A DNA stretch of 64,000 nucleotides, taken from contig JBECKR010000278.1 of the NCBI GenBank assembly GCA_040235415.1, forward strand, positions 4,146 through 68,145. The letters run 5' to 3'. Shown here in pieces: positions 20,401-28,284 of this stretch; position 1 is the stretch's first letter; each line of letters begins with the position of its first letter. The DNA comes from JBECKR01 sp040235415. Its GTDB lineage: Bacteria > Acidobacteriota > Polarisedimenticolia > Polarisedimenticolales > Polarisedimenticolaceae. A program made the position numbers and the translations under genes. Under the pieces are notes generated by a model. That model did not search any database. It saw nothing but the letters and a program-made list of their open reading frames with translations, and was not told the origin of the DNA.

Positions 20401-23400
20401 GCGACTGGTACGGGATCCGCCTGACCGACACGGCGGACAGCGCGTTCCCGATCCACGACGCGATCATCGAGGCCGCCGTGCGCGGGATCTGGAGCTACCC
20501 GGGCTCGCATCAGGACGTGATCGACTGCACCGTGCGCGACGTCACGGACGACGGAATCCACATGGAGTTCGGCTCCGGCGTGCGCGACGTCGCCGATCCG
20601 GGGATCGAGATCACCGGCAACACGGTGGAGCGCACGGGAGCCGGGCACTACGGCATCTACCTCTACCGCGCCGGCAGCCAGGCGAGCTGGAACGACGCGG
20701 TACACCAGGTGTCCGGCAACACGATGGACGACAACGGAAGCTACTCGATCTACGTCTACGCGAGCAACGCCGAGCGCACCGAAGCCAAGAACAACGTGCT
20801 CTCCGACGCGGCCACGGGTGTGCTCGTCCAGGGCAGCAATACCACTTCCTACACCAACCGCGTCGAGATCACGGGAAACCAGGTCACGGGTGCTACGGGA
20901 GAGGCGCTGTACAGCCTCTACAGCCGCGACGTCCTGATCGACGGCAACAGCGTGACCGGTGGCGGCACGGGGATCCACCTCTACAACGTCGCCGACGGGC
21001 GGGTCGTGAACAACACGCTCAGCGGTGGTACGTCCAACGGCATTTTCCTGTCGGCACTGAGCGCGAAGATGACCGTCCTCCGCAACACCGTCACCGGCTA
21101 CGGCGGCAACGCGCTCGTCGCCACCGGGCTCTCGAGCCTCGTCGCGCTGTACAACACGTTCGACGGCACGACGCAGGACGCCCTGCAGATCTCACCGCCC
21201 AACGTCAACGCCGTGTCCCGGATCCACTGGAACAACATCCAGGGCAGCGCCACGGGCTACGACTTCGACCTCACCACGGCCACGGGCGCGGACGCCAAAC
21301 GCAACTACTGGGACGCGACGAACGCCGAGATGATCGCCGAGGGTTATCCGGCGGAGATCAGCGAGATCCACGACATCGCCGACAACGCCGCTCTCGGTCG
21401 CGTCGACTACCGTGGCGTGGAAACCGGTCCCGTCACCACCGCGGTGAGCCTCGAAAGCCGGTTCGTCTGGCCGTTCGACGGCGACAGCATGAGCCGCAGC
21501 ACGATCACGCTCGAGGGCACGGCCTACGCCGATCCGGGCGTGCAGCTGGTCGAGGTCTCCACCGACGGCGGCTCGACCTGGCTGCCGGCCACGGGGAAGG
21601 ACTTCTGGACGTTCTCGTTCACGCCGGTCGCCGACGGGCCGCAGCAGTTCCGCTGCCGCGTGACCGACGACGACGGCAACGTGGAGGTCATCCCGGACGT
21701 CATCAGCGTGACGTTCGACAGCGCGCTTCCGACGACGGAGGGAACGCTGGCCGGGAACGAGACGTGGAGCGGATCCTCGCCGATCCTGCTCACCGGCGAC
21801 GTCATCGTTCCCGCCGGGACCACGCTGACCATCGATCCCGGCACGACTCTTCTGGTCCAGCCGCTGGCCGACAACCTGCACGGCGGAGTGGACCCCTCCC
21901 GCATCGAGCTGGTCGTCCAAGGCACCCTCGACCTGCAGGGGACCGCGATGTCTCCGGTCACGTTCCGCTCGTCCGCGCCGACGCCGGCCGCCGGCGACTG
22001 GTACGGCATCCGGCTGACCGACACCGCGGACAGCACCGTGACGCTCCACGATCTCGTCGTCGAGTACGGGGTACGCGGCATCTGGACCTCCCCCGGGTCG
22101 CACCCTGACGTCGTCGACTGCACCGTGCGCCACATGACCACCGACGGGATCTACATCGAGTTCGGCGGGAACCCGCGGGACGTGAGCGATCCGGGGATTC
22201 AGATCTCGGGCAATACGGTCGAGCACACGGGGATGTACAGCTACGGTATCTACCTCTACCGCAACGGAGGCCTGTCGAGCTGGAACGACGCCGTTCATGA
22301 GGTGTTCGGCAACACCACGAACGACACCGGGTCCTACGCCATCTACCTTTCCCCGAACAATGCCGAGTCGACCCTGGTCCGCGACAACACCGTCTCGGGC
22401 ACCAGCATCGGGATCGGCGTCGTGGGGAGCAACACGACCTCGTACGCCAACCGGGTCGAGCTCACCGGGAACCACGTCTCCGGGGCGACGCAGCAGGGCC
22501 TGTACCCCTCCTACGGCCGTTCGGTGTTGATCGAGAACAACACCGTCAGCGGCGGAGGCACGGGCATCTACACCTATAACGTGGTGGCCGCGCGTATCGT
22601 GAACAACGCGTTGACCGGCGGCACGGCCGACGGGATCTACCTGACCAACAATGTTCCCTTTTCCGACATCACGGCACACCGCAACACGATCTCCGACTAC
22701 GGCGACGACGGGATCTTCTCGGGCGTGCGGTCGCTGACCGCGCTGTACAACACGATCTCCAACTCCACCGGGGACGCGATCGAGATTTCCTCGCTCGAAT
22801 CCGCCTCGGCGCCGCAGCTGCACTGGAACAACATACAGGGCAGCGGTGGGTACGACACGCGCCTGGACACGGGCATCCGGGCCGACGTCCGGCGCAACTA
22901 CTGGGCCGGGACCAACGGCGAGATGCTCGCCGAGGGCTACCCCGCGGAGATCAGCGAGATCTACGACATCGCCGACGACACGACCCGCGGGCGGGCGGAC
23001 TACCGTGGCGTCGAGGCAAGCCCGCTCAGCGACGCCGTGAGCCTGGAGAGCCGGTTCGTCTGGCCGTTCGACGGCGATACGCGCAACGGGAGTGCGATCA
23101 CGATCGAGGGCACGGCCTACGCCGACGCCGGCGTGCAGCTCGTCGAGGTCTCCACCGACGGCGGGACCAGCTGGCTTCCGGCCAGCGGAGCGGACTACTG
23201 GACCTTCCCGTTCACGCCGAGCGTATCCGGGCCACAGGAAATCCGCTGCCGGGTCACCGACGACTACGGCATGGTCGAGACGACGCCCGACGTGATCACC
23301 GTCGACTTCGACCTCACGCTACCGACGCTCGAGGGCACGCTGCCCGGGAACGAGACCTGGAGCGGTCCGGGACCGTACGTGCTCACGGGCGACGTGATCA

Positions 23401-24836
23401 TCCCCGCCGGGACGACGCTGACGATCGATCCGGGAACGACGATCCGGGTGCAGCCGCTGGCCGACGACCGTCATGGCGGCCTCGACGGGTCACGCGTCGA
23501 GCTGATCGTCGAGGGCACGCTGATCGCCCACGGCAGCGCACCGGGGTCGATCGTGATGACCTCCGATTCGATCACGCCGGCCAAGGGGCACTGGTACGGC
23601 ATCCGCTACGACGGCGTGCCACGCCCGCTGGCCGAGCTGCGCAACGTCTCGCTGCAGTGGGGCCGCAAGGGTCTGTCCGACTCGAATTCCGTAGGTATCC
23701 CGAACCTCGACGGCGTCTCGATCACGCAGATGCGGGAAGACGGGATCCGCACGACGTCGGCCCCCGCGGGAGTCGGCGTGTGGACCCTACGCAACCTGCA
23801 GGTCTCGCTCGTCGACCAGGCGGGCCTGTACCTCGACACCGGGTCGGTCAACGCCGACGTGCTGCTCGAGAACGTGTCGATCCAGGACACCGCGCAGTAC
23901 CCTTTGGTCGCCACTCTCGATCCCACCGAGGACCTGACGATCCGCGACTCCAGCTTCGAGACGGCGTCGAACTACCAGTCGATCTACATCGACGGCCCGC
24001 AGGACACGTTGATCGAGCGCACGACGATCCGCCATCCCAGCCCCAACGGCTACGCCTTCGACATCGCGAGCAGCCACGTCGGCGACAACCTGACGATCGA
24101 CGACAGCGAGATCACCGGCGGGGCCCGGTCGATCAACATCTACCGCGTGACCAACGCAACGATCGGCCACAGCCGGATCACCGACGGGACCATCGGGGTC
24201 TACCTGCAGGGCTTCGGGACGTCGAACGTGAACGCGATGCTGGAAAACAACCGAATTACCGACACGTCCTCGGACGGGGTGTACATCGGTAATCTGGCGG
24301 ACGCCACGCTGCACTACAACGACCTCTACAACATCACGGGCTACGCGTTGAACAACCAGAGCGCCAACGACGTCGACGCCGCGGGCAACTACTGGGGCGA
24401 GGACACCACGACGGAGATGAACGCCAAGGGTTGCAACGGCAACATCGACGCGATCTACGACCGGAACGACAACGGCTCCAAGGGGCTGGTGACCTACTGC
24501 GGCTACGCCACCGATCCGTTCGGCGATCAGCCGACGATGTACTTCTACCCCGGCAGCGGCGGTGCCGAAATCCACTGGAATCCCAAGGCCGACCTGACCT
24601 ACGACCTGATCCGCGGGGACCTGGCCAACCTTGCCGTGGCCGGGTCCAATGTCGACCTCGGTGCCGTGACCTGCGAGATGGCCGCCGATGGTTCAGGGGT
24701 GATCCCCGACACCAGTCCGGATCCCGCCGCGGGGCAGGCTTGGTTCTTCCTGCTGCGCGACCACACGACGCCGGGTACGTACGGCGACGACTCGACCGGA
24801 AGGGCACGGCTGCCGGCGAGCGGGGATTGTCCGTAA
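14424..24836 (+). CDS. Giant secreted multi-module beta-helix repeat protein
   Basis: About 3470 residues with an N-terminal signal peptide (MKRFPSRCLAAATFLTLISA). Residues 30 to about 450 contain Asp-box/BNR-type motifs of a sialidase-like beta-propeller (STGGSTW, SADGGANW, STDGGAAW). Six large modules follow, starting near DNA positions 15792, 17102, 18644, 20139, 21735 and 23329. Each opens with a G-D/N-E-T-W-S-G segment and a TLTIDPGTTV strand, continues with right-handed parallel beta-helix repeats rich in N-N and GNT/GNxV turns, and most end in an Ig-like unit (VEVSTDGGSTW, CRVTDD). The last ~90 residues form a separate domain ending in Cys-Pro. It is probably a cell-surface or secreted adhesin or polysaccharide-binding protein; no catalytic residues are evident. 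The ATG at 14424 is chosen because it begins the signal peptide. Confidence 0.85.
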   Translation: MKRFPSRCLAAATFLTLISAGPPTRSTTPDAVVDVSLAVGYQGQADIVVDPADPDALVVVGADDRGTGPTAWSSVNGGASFSATALPLTYDAHTFAEGAEATVAIDRNGIWYAAYEVHDLNLGSPIDSSLAVARSLDGLVWEAFALVVDNRGVGAEPSVETPDVAVDPLPGGCTSYGGRLQLVWVRKSGTDRAIYRSYSSTGGSTWATPAKINDGTSGAEDVWRPRAVIGPQGIVYAAWLDDLQKTIVVDRSTNGGVGFGPDVNAATVTLGCGAGDCGDDLGCSGGALHGSTPALAVDTSWTSRRGTVYVAFADEPGSDGLDVLVTSSADGGANWSTPVQIPSDATRQQYGPALAVHPTDGSVHALWYDRRADSAGPDCETETWHALSTDGGAAWTDETVISTAPSDYSGDPRGEGAHTALAAAGGRVYAVWTDKTGTDHEIALARIAHAGGTLVRGGHIGGDTTWSAVDGPFIVTGDQTIDAGVTLTIEAGAEVRFAACDDTNTGLDGNRIEVIVEGTLDLAGTSGNEVLLQSGSPTPHKADWYGLRFQNTTDSSDSTLTFATIRHAEYGMRLSGSSPTLTDATIELASVSGIEGSARSGVPFSPTRVTVDDAGVGVNLSGGVSGTWTDVTIENGTGHGGTISGGSLDLRLVGMSVLDNAGGGLITSLSGGTLEVILSEFNGNGAAGAGLTVNGTGTRTLVANDYENNAGDGLELNDDSSVWPSAPVYYSNFIGNGAMAVRMEPGSLPADARRNHWGALDAEMGSYPADVSGIWDIHDDAALRHVDFRENQASALANDLDLQSYLAIPAAINDNETVIYGGAVARGGILKVEVSTDGGSTWADATVDGAAFSYPWAPTPGVYTVMSRVTDGLGALESVPDQQVVTVSAGPTLSGTLLADETWSGGPIVLEGDVVVPAGVTLTIDPGTTVYARYLTDSTYGGLDPSRIEIIVQGVLASNGMPGNEVVWDSSRVTSGAQKGDWYGIRYLDTTTDALSIVRSTDLAHGVNGIKLENAAPDVIDSTIADCSGDGLSGTSGALAKPLWTLDGNSIQNNDGDGVDVTGGTQVRVLGATVTGNGQRGLSINANTHVVTVTDATISANGTTGLWVGSGGTGFRLLDSTIDGNGGDGVFVSVGGTEMRLERLTVSNNGLNGIEVANGTTLVLLKSTISGNERGLRVGTPRLVAAYDSITDNDGNLTSGYMGAGIYVDAGTGAPGSIGMSDIDSPVDYEAYLASPRALEARRNYWGATTTTNMNGAGFPADLVEFRDINDEGSVGVLDYDNWAPASVSGSAPGDEAAHITWPGDSATLNVTSVVVTGVAYARDGIDRVEVCARQAGDPACGDGAGNTPFGVVTGKEAWTFDWFPAASGTWFLQVRVVDDNQVKSTPAETIGYDVNLLGAMVTGPLAISGPIIADQTWSGDIELSGDVIVEAGQTLTLQPGTTVKARALVDDRLGGEDASRVELIVHGNLVTQGTGGSPVTLTSTRVVPERRDWYGVRFENSSDASLNDMAWTNIDAGWDGIEFRDTFAALDEVSSSNNYRYGLDLSSSTAAFPASATISGGSFLNNGSFGMYLYALHGTWTLGGVEIGDNDSYGLYVYTCNGDGPLTFDGVNVHHNASYGIYLYNCLRPLDLLGSSIDSNSGTGFYASYAQRTDVRATSFTNQTGTALWLNGPGELKLSKSTFSGNRQNVYVDGGSGPESIVFNEFGPWTDVNEPGVRFTGAASPARDLHFNNLREYATGAADIILSNAAAGGVNARVNYWDPDTTTEMHDNPYPSDISSIEDVDDNPAWGRVDWRANRASQVDLSPSQNCGFTSPVDGDLLTGVAFTLRGAAAADTGIQLVEISTDGGSTWNPVSTGAEVWTYDWTPPGSGNYDLACRVTDNDSMVQAAPTTINVDVNAASVTTSGTLTGDETWSGVVVLTGDVVVPTGITLTVDEGATVKATPQSDDRFSGVDSSRIELIIQGTLDLQGSPSLPVTFTSDRTAPAVPTAGDWYGIRLTDTADSAFPIHDAIIEAAVRGIWSYPGSHQDVIDCTVRDVTDDGIHMEFGSGVRDVADPGIEITGNTVERTGAGHYGIYLYRAGSQASWNDAVHQVSGNTMDDNGSYSIYVYASNAERTEAKNNVLSDAATGVLVQGSNTTSYTNRVEITGNQVTGATGEALYSLYSRDVLIDGNSVTGGGTGIHLYNVADGRVVNNTLSGGTSNGIFLSALSAKMTVLRNTVTGYGGNALVATGLSSLVALYNTFDGTTQDALQISPPNVNAVSRIHWNNIQGSATGYDFDLTTATGADAKRNYWDATNAEMIAEGYPAEISEIHDIADNAALGRVDYRGVETGPVTTAVSLESRFVWPFDGDSMSRSTITLEGTAYADPGVQLVEVSTDGGSTWLPATGKDFWTFSFTPVADGPQQFRCRVTDDDGNVEVIPDVISVTFDSALPTTEGTLAGNETWSGSSPILLTGDVIVPAGTTLTIDPGTTLLVQPLADNLHGGVDPSRIELVVQGTLDLQGTAMSPVTFRSSAPTPAAGDWYGIRLTDTADSTVTLHDLVVEYGVRGIWTSPGSHPDVVDCTVRHMTTDGIYIEFGGNPRDVSDPGIQISGNTVEHTGMYSYGIYLYRNGGLSSWNDAVHEVFGNTTNDTGSYAIYLSPNNAESTLVRDNTVSGTSIGIGVVGSNTTSYANRVELTGNHVSGATQQGLYPSYGRSVLIENNTVSGGGTGIYTYNVVAARIVNNALTGGTADGIYLTNNVPFSDITAHRNTISDYGDDGIFSGVRSLTALYNTISNSTGDAIEISSLESASAPQLHWNNIQGSGGYDTRLDTGIRADVRRNYWAGTNGEMLAEGYPAEISEIYDIADDTTRGRADYRGVEASPLSDAVSLESRFVWPFDGDTRNGSAITIEGTAYADAGVQLVEVSTDGGTSWLPASGADYWTFPFTPSVSGPQEIRCRVTDDYGMVETTPDVITVDFDLTLPTLEGTLPGNETWSGPGPYVLTGDVIIPAGTTLTIDPGTTIRVQPLADDRHGGLDGSRVELIVEGTLIAHGSAPGSIVMTSDSITPAKGHWYGIRYDGVPRPLAELRNVSLQWGRKGLSDSNSVGIPNLDGVSITQMREDGIRTTSAPAGVGVWTLRNLQVSLVDQAGLYLDTGSVNADVLLENVSIQDTAQYPLVATLDPTEDLTIRDSSFETASNYQSIYIDGPQDTLIERTTIRHPSPNGYAFDIASSHVGDNLTIDDSEITGGARSINIYRVTNATIGHSRITDGTIGVYLQGFGTSNVNAMLENNRITDTSSDGVYIGNLADATLHYNDLYNITGYALNNQSANDVDAAGNYWGEDTTTEMNAKGCNGNIDAIYDRNDNGSKGLVTYCGYATDPFGDQPTMYFYPGSGGAEIHWNPKADLTYDLIRGDLANLAVAGSNVDLGAVTCEMAADGSGVIPDTSPDPAAGQAWFFLLRDHTTPGTYGDDSTGRARLPASGDCP
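15792..24530 (+). repeat. Six tandem ~1.3-1.6 kb coding modules
   Basis: The modules begin near 15792, 17102, 18644, 20139, 21735 and 23329. The last two are the most alike: a 29-base identical block begins at 21456 and again at 23049, exactly 1593 bases (531 codons) apart. Earlier modules are more diverged, which suggests growth of the gene by duplication toward its 3' end. Confidence 0.75.
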
Positions 24837-24973
24837 GACGATGTCATTCCGAAGGAGGAGGACTCTTGGCGACTCCTGGGGGGCTCGAGAGGACAACGAG
24901 TTACAGGTGAACCCGTTGCATTGTCCGGACTGACCACGAAAGTCGCGCATCGCCGCCATTCCTCGAAAGCATT

Positions 24974-25003
24974 GGACGCGGGTTCGAGTGCCGGCCGCCC
25001 GCG
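24974..25003 (+). other. tRNA 3'-end-like / hairpin sequence
   Basis: A GGGTTCGAGT block is followed by CCGGC and then GCGCCA, resembling a tRNA T-loop, acceptor and CCA order, but the T-stem does not pair properly. The ends also form an inverted repeat (CGCGGG with CCCGCG). It is too degenerate to call a tRNA. Confidence 0.2.
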
Positions 25004-25037
25004 CCACTCCTGCCCTCGCCTGGCCGGATACACCCAG

Positions 25038-25058
25038 AAAGACCGAGGCTCGGCCTTT
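25038..25058 (+). terminator. Terminator-like hairpin after the giant gene
   Basis: AAAGACCG (25038-25045) pairs with CGGCCTTT (25051-25058) with one mismatch and a 5-base loop. The A-rich left arm and T-rich right arm are typical of a rho-independent terminator separating the giant gene from the tetR operon. Confidence 0.45.
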
Positions 25059-25104
25059 CACGCCGGACGAGGGACCGTCCCGATTCCTTGTATCCGCCGG
25101 ACGT

Positions 25105-25124
25105 GTTAGTGAATCCTTACTAAC
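25105..25124. promoter_or_regulatory. Probable TetR operator
   Basis: GTTAGT (25105-25110) and ACTAAC (25119-25124) are perfect inverted half-sites, extended inward by one more near-match, giving a 20-bp palindrome. It directly abuts the Shine-Dalgarno AGGAGG (25125-25130) of the TetR-family gene. This is the size and symmetry expected for autorepression of a TetR-controlled efflux operon. Confidence 0.65.
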
Positions 25125-25135
25125 AGGAGGACGCG

Positions 25136-25789
25136 ATGGAGACCACGGAACGGAAAGACGAGATCCTGGCGCAGGCCCTCGAGCTCATTCGGGAGGTCGG
25201 GTTGGCGGGCATCACGGTCAAGAAGATCGCGGAACGCGTCGGATTTACCGAAGCCGCGCTGTACCGGCACTTCGCGAGCAAGCGCGACTTGATTCTGGCG
25301 ATGATGCAGTGCCTGGATCGCGATCTCCTGGGTCCGGCCCGTGCGATCGCCGCCCGTGCCGAGCTACCCCCGGAGGACCGCCTGCGCCTGATTCTCGAGC
25401 ACCACTTCAAGCTGATTCGAGAGCGGGACAGCCTGCCGCTGATGTTGCTGGCCGAGGCGTCCGCATCGAGAGACCCCGAGTTTCTGGGCAGGATGCGCGA
25501 GGTGTTCACCGGTTACCTCGCCGTGATCACGGACCTCGTGGATCAGGCACGGCCGACTCCGGAGAGTGGGATCGATAGTGACGCCGAGATCCGGGGACTG
25601 ACGCTCCTCGGCGCTGCCGCCGGCGCCGCCATCCGGCATCGGCTGCTCGAAAACGCGGCCGAAGCCCTACGGATCGAGCGCAGCCTGATCCCCCTGCTGA
25701 TCGAGGGGATCGTTCGGCCGGACAGCCAGCCCGAACCTCCCCGAAGAAAGGGGCGAGACCCCAAGACAACGAAGAGGGGATCACGATGA
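25136..25789 (+). CDS. TetR/AcrR-family transcriptional repressor
   Basis: This 217-residue regulator has an N-terminal TetR helix-turn-helix at about residues 8-55 (ITVKKIAERVGFTEAALYRH, followed by FASKRDLI) and a helical ligand-binding C-terminal domain. A basic tail (RRKGRDPKTTKRGSR) ends the protein. The ATG at 25136 is preceded by a perfect AGGAGG five bases upstream. Its stop codon overlaps the start of the next gene (ATGA at 25786-25789), so it is the first gene of the efflux operon. It probably binds the palindrome at 25105-25124 and releases it when a toxic compound is bound, inducing the pump. The ligand is unknown. Confidence 0.92.
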   Translation: METTERKDEILAQALELIREVGLAGITVKKIAERVGFTEAALYRHFASKRDLILAMMQCLDRDLLGPARAIAARAELPPEDRLRLILEHHFKLIRERDSLPLMLLAEASASRDPEFLGRMREVFTGYLAVITDLVDQARPTPESGIDSDAEIRGLTLLGAAAGAAIRHRLLENAAEALRIERSLIPLLIEGIVRPDSQPEPPRRKGRDPKTTKRGSR

Positions 25790-27144
25790 AGAACCCGCCG
25801 CTCGCCACCCTCCTCGCCCTGTCGATGCTCGCGGGCGTGCCGGAGGTCCGCGCGATCGACTCCTCGGCGAACCTGCCGGGATCGACCGGCGCCGTACCCG
25901 AAGTGCTGATGCTTCAGCAGGCCATCGACGAGGCACTCGAGAACGGCCCGGCGCTGAGGGCCGTCGACCATGAGGCGTCGGCGGCGCACTTCGAGGCCAA
26001 GGAAGCTTCGCGCGCACGCTGGGGGAAACTGGACGCTCAGGGGTCGTACTTGAATCTCAACGACGACCAGATCGTGCGCCCCATCTCCCGCGAATTGCTG
26101 GACGAAGGGTTCGCGGGCCTGCCTTTCGATCGGAACCAACTGCACTACGGTCTTTCGTATCAGGTTCCGTTGTACCTGGGCGGGAAGCTGCAGGCCGGGA
26201 TCCACGCCGCCAAGCTCGAGGCCCAACGGGCCGGCGAACTCCTGACCGGCACCACATGGCAGATCACGTTCAACGTCGCCTCTCTGTATGCCACCGCGCA
26301 GGCACTTCGCGAGGTGATCCGCGCCACGGACGACCAGATCGCCTCGCTCGACACCACCGAGCAGCGTCTGGAACTGATGGTTCGCGAGGGCAAGCGGCCC
26401 GACGTGGACCGCCTGAAGGTCGTCGAGGAGTTGGAGGGCGCCCGCGCGGAGCGCGCAAGCGTCGAGGCGGACCGCGTCGAGGCGATTTCCCTGCTTCTCT
26501 CGATGCTCGGCCGCGACCCCTCGGAGCCCGTCAAGCTCGAACCGCTGCAGGACCGCCCTCCCGTCCTGGTCAAGACCCGGGACGAGATCCGGCAGTCGGC
26601 CCTGCGAGCGTCGCCGATCCGAAGCGCAGACCTCGCCGAGCAAAAAGCCCGGAGCGGCGTGAAAGTGGCTCGATCCGACTTCCTTCCCAGCTTCTCGGCG
26701 TGGGGAAACGCGATGCGGCATGACGCGCCTTCCCTCGACTCGGCGCTCGACACGTGGGAACTCGGGGTCGGGGTGAAACTCCCGCTGTTCGCCGGCGGGG
26801 GACGTAATGCACGCCTGGCGGCGGCCCGCGAGGAGCAACGAGCCGCCGAGGCGAAGCTGGATCGTGTCCGCCTCGATCTCGCGGCGAAGGTCGAGGAAGG
26901 ACTGGCGCGCTTTGACGCCTCGCTGTCCGAGGTGAAGGCTACGCGGGCCCGGGTCGCCGCGGCGGCGGAGGCGGCTCGCATCGAACAGATTCGCTACGAA
27001 ACCGGGGCGAGCACGGTGGAGGATCTCCTCCGCGCGCGAGCCCGGCAACGGCAGTCTGAAGCGGCTCAGGCACGCGCCATGGCAGGCGCACTCGTCGCCG
27101 GGCGAAGGCTCGACACGCTGGCGGAATCGGAGGTCGCGCGATGA
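25786..27144 (+). CDS. TolC-family outer-membrane efflux protein
   Basis: This 452-residue protein has a signal peptide (residues 1-24, ending VRA) and two OEP domains: long alternating helices and beta strands, with the YGLSYQVPLYLGGKLQ strand near residue 125 and GVGVKLPLFAGGGRNARL near residue 328 marking the paired transmembrane strands. It forms the outer-membrane duct of the pump encoded downstream. It overlaps the repressor gene by four bases and the adaptor gene by four bases (ATGA at 27141-27144). Gene order R-TolC-MFP-RND, all tightly coupled, leaves little doubt about its role. Confidence 0.9.
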   Translation: MKNPPLATLLALSMLAGVPEVRAIDSSANLPGSTGAVPEVLMLQQAIDEALENGPALRAVDHEASAAHFEAKEASRARWGKLDAQGSYLNLNDDQIVRPISRELLDEGFAGLPFDRNQLHYGLSYQVPLYLGGKLQAGIHAAKLEAQRAGELLTGTTWQITFNVASLYATAQALREVIRATDDQIASLDTTEQRLELMVREGKRPDVDRLKVVEELEGARAERASVEADRVEAISLLLSMLGRDPSEPVKLEPLQDRPPVLVKTRDEIRQSALRASPIRSADLAEQKARSGVKVARSDFLPSFSAWGNAMRHDAPSLDSALDTWELGVGVKLPLFAGGGRNARLAAAREEQRAAEAKLDRVRLDLAAKVEEGLARFDASLSEVKATRARVAAAAEAARIEQIRYETGASTVEDLLRARARQRQSEAAQARAMAGALVAGRRLDTLAESEVAR

Positions 27145-28274
27145 GAGGCAAGAGGTGGCTGGGGTTGTTGGTGGCCGTGACGATCGTGGCCGGCTTGGTC
27201 GCCGTTCGAATGGAACGAGTGCACCAGAAGGTGGACACGCCGACGCTGGCCGCGTTTCCGGTCTCGGTGCGTGTGGCCACCGTGGCCCACGGCAACGTCG
27301 TCCACACGCGGCACGTCCTGGGCCACGTTTACGGCGAGGAAGAGGCTGAGGTCGCGCCGCGGATCAGCGCGGAGGTCCTCGAGGTTCTCGTTCGCGAAGG
27401 CGACCACGTGCGCCGAGGCCAGGCCATCGCGAACCTCGATCCGCGCGAACTGGAAGACGCGGTCGCCGAGGCCGAGGCCCGAGTCGAATCGGCGCGGGAA
27501 GCTCTCGCCGCCGCACAGACGGGGTTGTCGGTCCAGACCGACGCGACCGCGAGGGACCGCACGCTGTTCGACGCCAAGGCGATCTCAAAGGAACAGTACG
27601 ACCGTTCCGTCGCCGTCGAGGCCGGCGCGCGCGCCGAGCAACGAGCCGCGGCGTCGGGACTCGATGTGGCGAACGAGGCCCTGGATGCGGCCCGGACCCG
27701 CTTGGGATACGCCCGTCTCAAGGCCCCGTTCGCGGGCAACGTCGCGCGCCGCCTCGTGGACCCCGGGGATCTGGCGGTGCCCGGCCGGCCTCTCATGGTG
27801 CTCGTCCGGCACGGCGGCGTGCGGGTTCGGGCCCAACTGGCCGAGGAGGAGTTTCCGCTGCTACACGTCGGGCAACCGGTGACGATGGAAGCCGGCGGAG
27901 TGCGCGTCGAGGCCCGGGTATCCCGCGTGTTCCCCTCGTTGGACGCGTCGCACCTGGCCACGCTGGAAGTCGATCTCGCCGCCCCCCCGGTCGGGTTCGT
28001 GGCCGGCGCCACCGTCGGTCTCGACCTCGCGCTGCGGTCCACCGAGGGTCTCGTGGTGCCGGCCGACGCACTGCTTCAAGGCGAACGTGGGTCGTTCGTT
28101 TTCACCGCGAAGGACGGCAAGGTCCACGTCGTCAAGGTCGACGTCGATGGCCGCTCGACCACCGAGGCGGTGGTCCGCGGAGAATTGCAGAACGGCGACT
28201 CGGTGATCGTCGCGCAGCCGTCACGACTGATGACTCTTGCGGAGAACAGTTCGGTGCACGTCGTCGAAGGGTGA
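27141..28274 (+). CDS. RND efflux periplasmic adaptor subunit (AcrA-like)
   Basis: This 377-residue membrane-fusion protein is anchored by an N-terminal hydrophobic helix (residues 6-22) with no lipobox Cys. The first lipoyl half-motif (EVLVREGDHVRRGQAIANLD) is near residue 78, the coiled-coil hairpin runs from about residue 100 to 190, and the second half (LKAPFAGNVARRLVDPGD) is near residue 195. Beta-barrel and membrane-proximal domains follow. It bridges the inner-membrane pump and the TolC-like duct. It starts inside the TolC stop codon and ends 10 bases before the pump gene. Confidence 0.9.
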   Translation: MRGKRWLGLLVAVTIVAGLVAVRMERVHQKVDTPTLAAFPVSVRVATVAHGNVVHTRHVLGHVYGEEEAEVAPRISAEVLEVLVREGDHVRRGQAIANLDPRELEDAVAEAEARVESAREALAAAQTGLSVQTDATARDRTLFDAKAISKEQYDRSVAVEAGARAEQRAAASGLDVANEALDAARTRLGYARLKAPFAGNVARRLVDPGDLAVPGRPLMVLVRHGGVRVRAQLAEEEFPLLHVGQPVTMEAGGVRVEARVSRVFPSLDASHLATLEVDLAAPPVGFVAGATVGLDLALRSTEGLVVPADALLQGERGSFVFTAKDGKVHVVKVDVDGRSTTEAVVRGELQNGDSVIVAQPSRLMTLAENSSVHVVEG

Positions 28275-28284
28275 GGATCCTGCC

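Larger units (their letters stand above)
24837..25104. other. Intergenic region with GC hairpin and terminator-like repeat
   Basis: No gene is supported. A sequence resembling a tRNA 3' end lies at about 24974-25003 and a terminator-like hairpin at 25038-25058, before the TetR operator at 25105. Confidence 0.4.

Noticed and set aside
15684..22823. Several long minus-strand frames inside the giant gene
   Set aside because: They mirror the repeats of the plus-strand protein and show Val/Asp/Arg-rich shadow composition.
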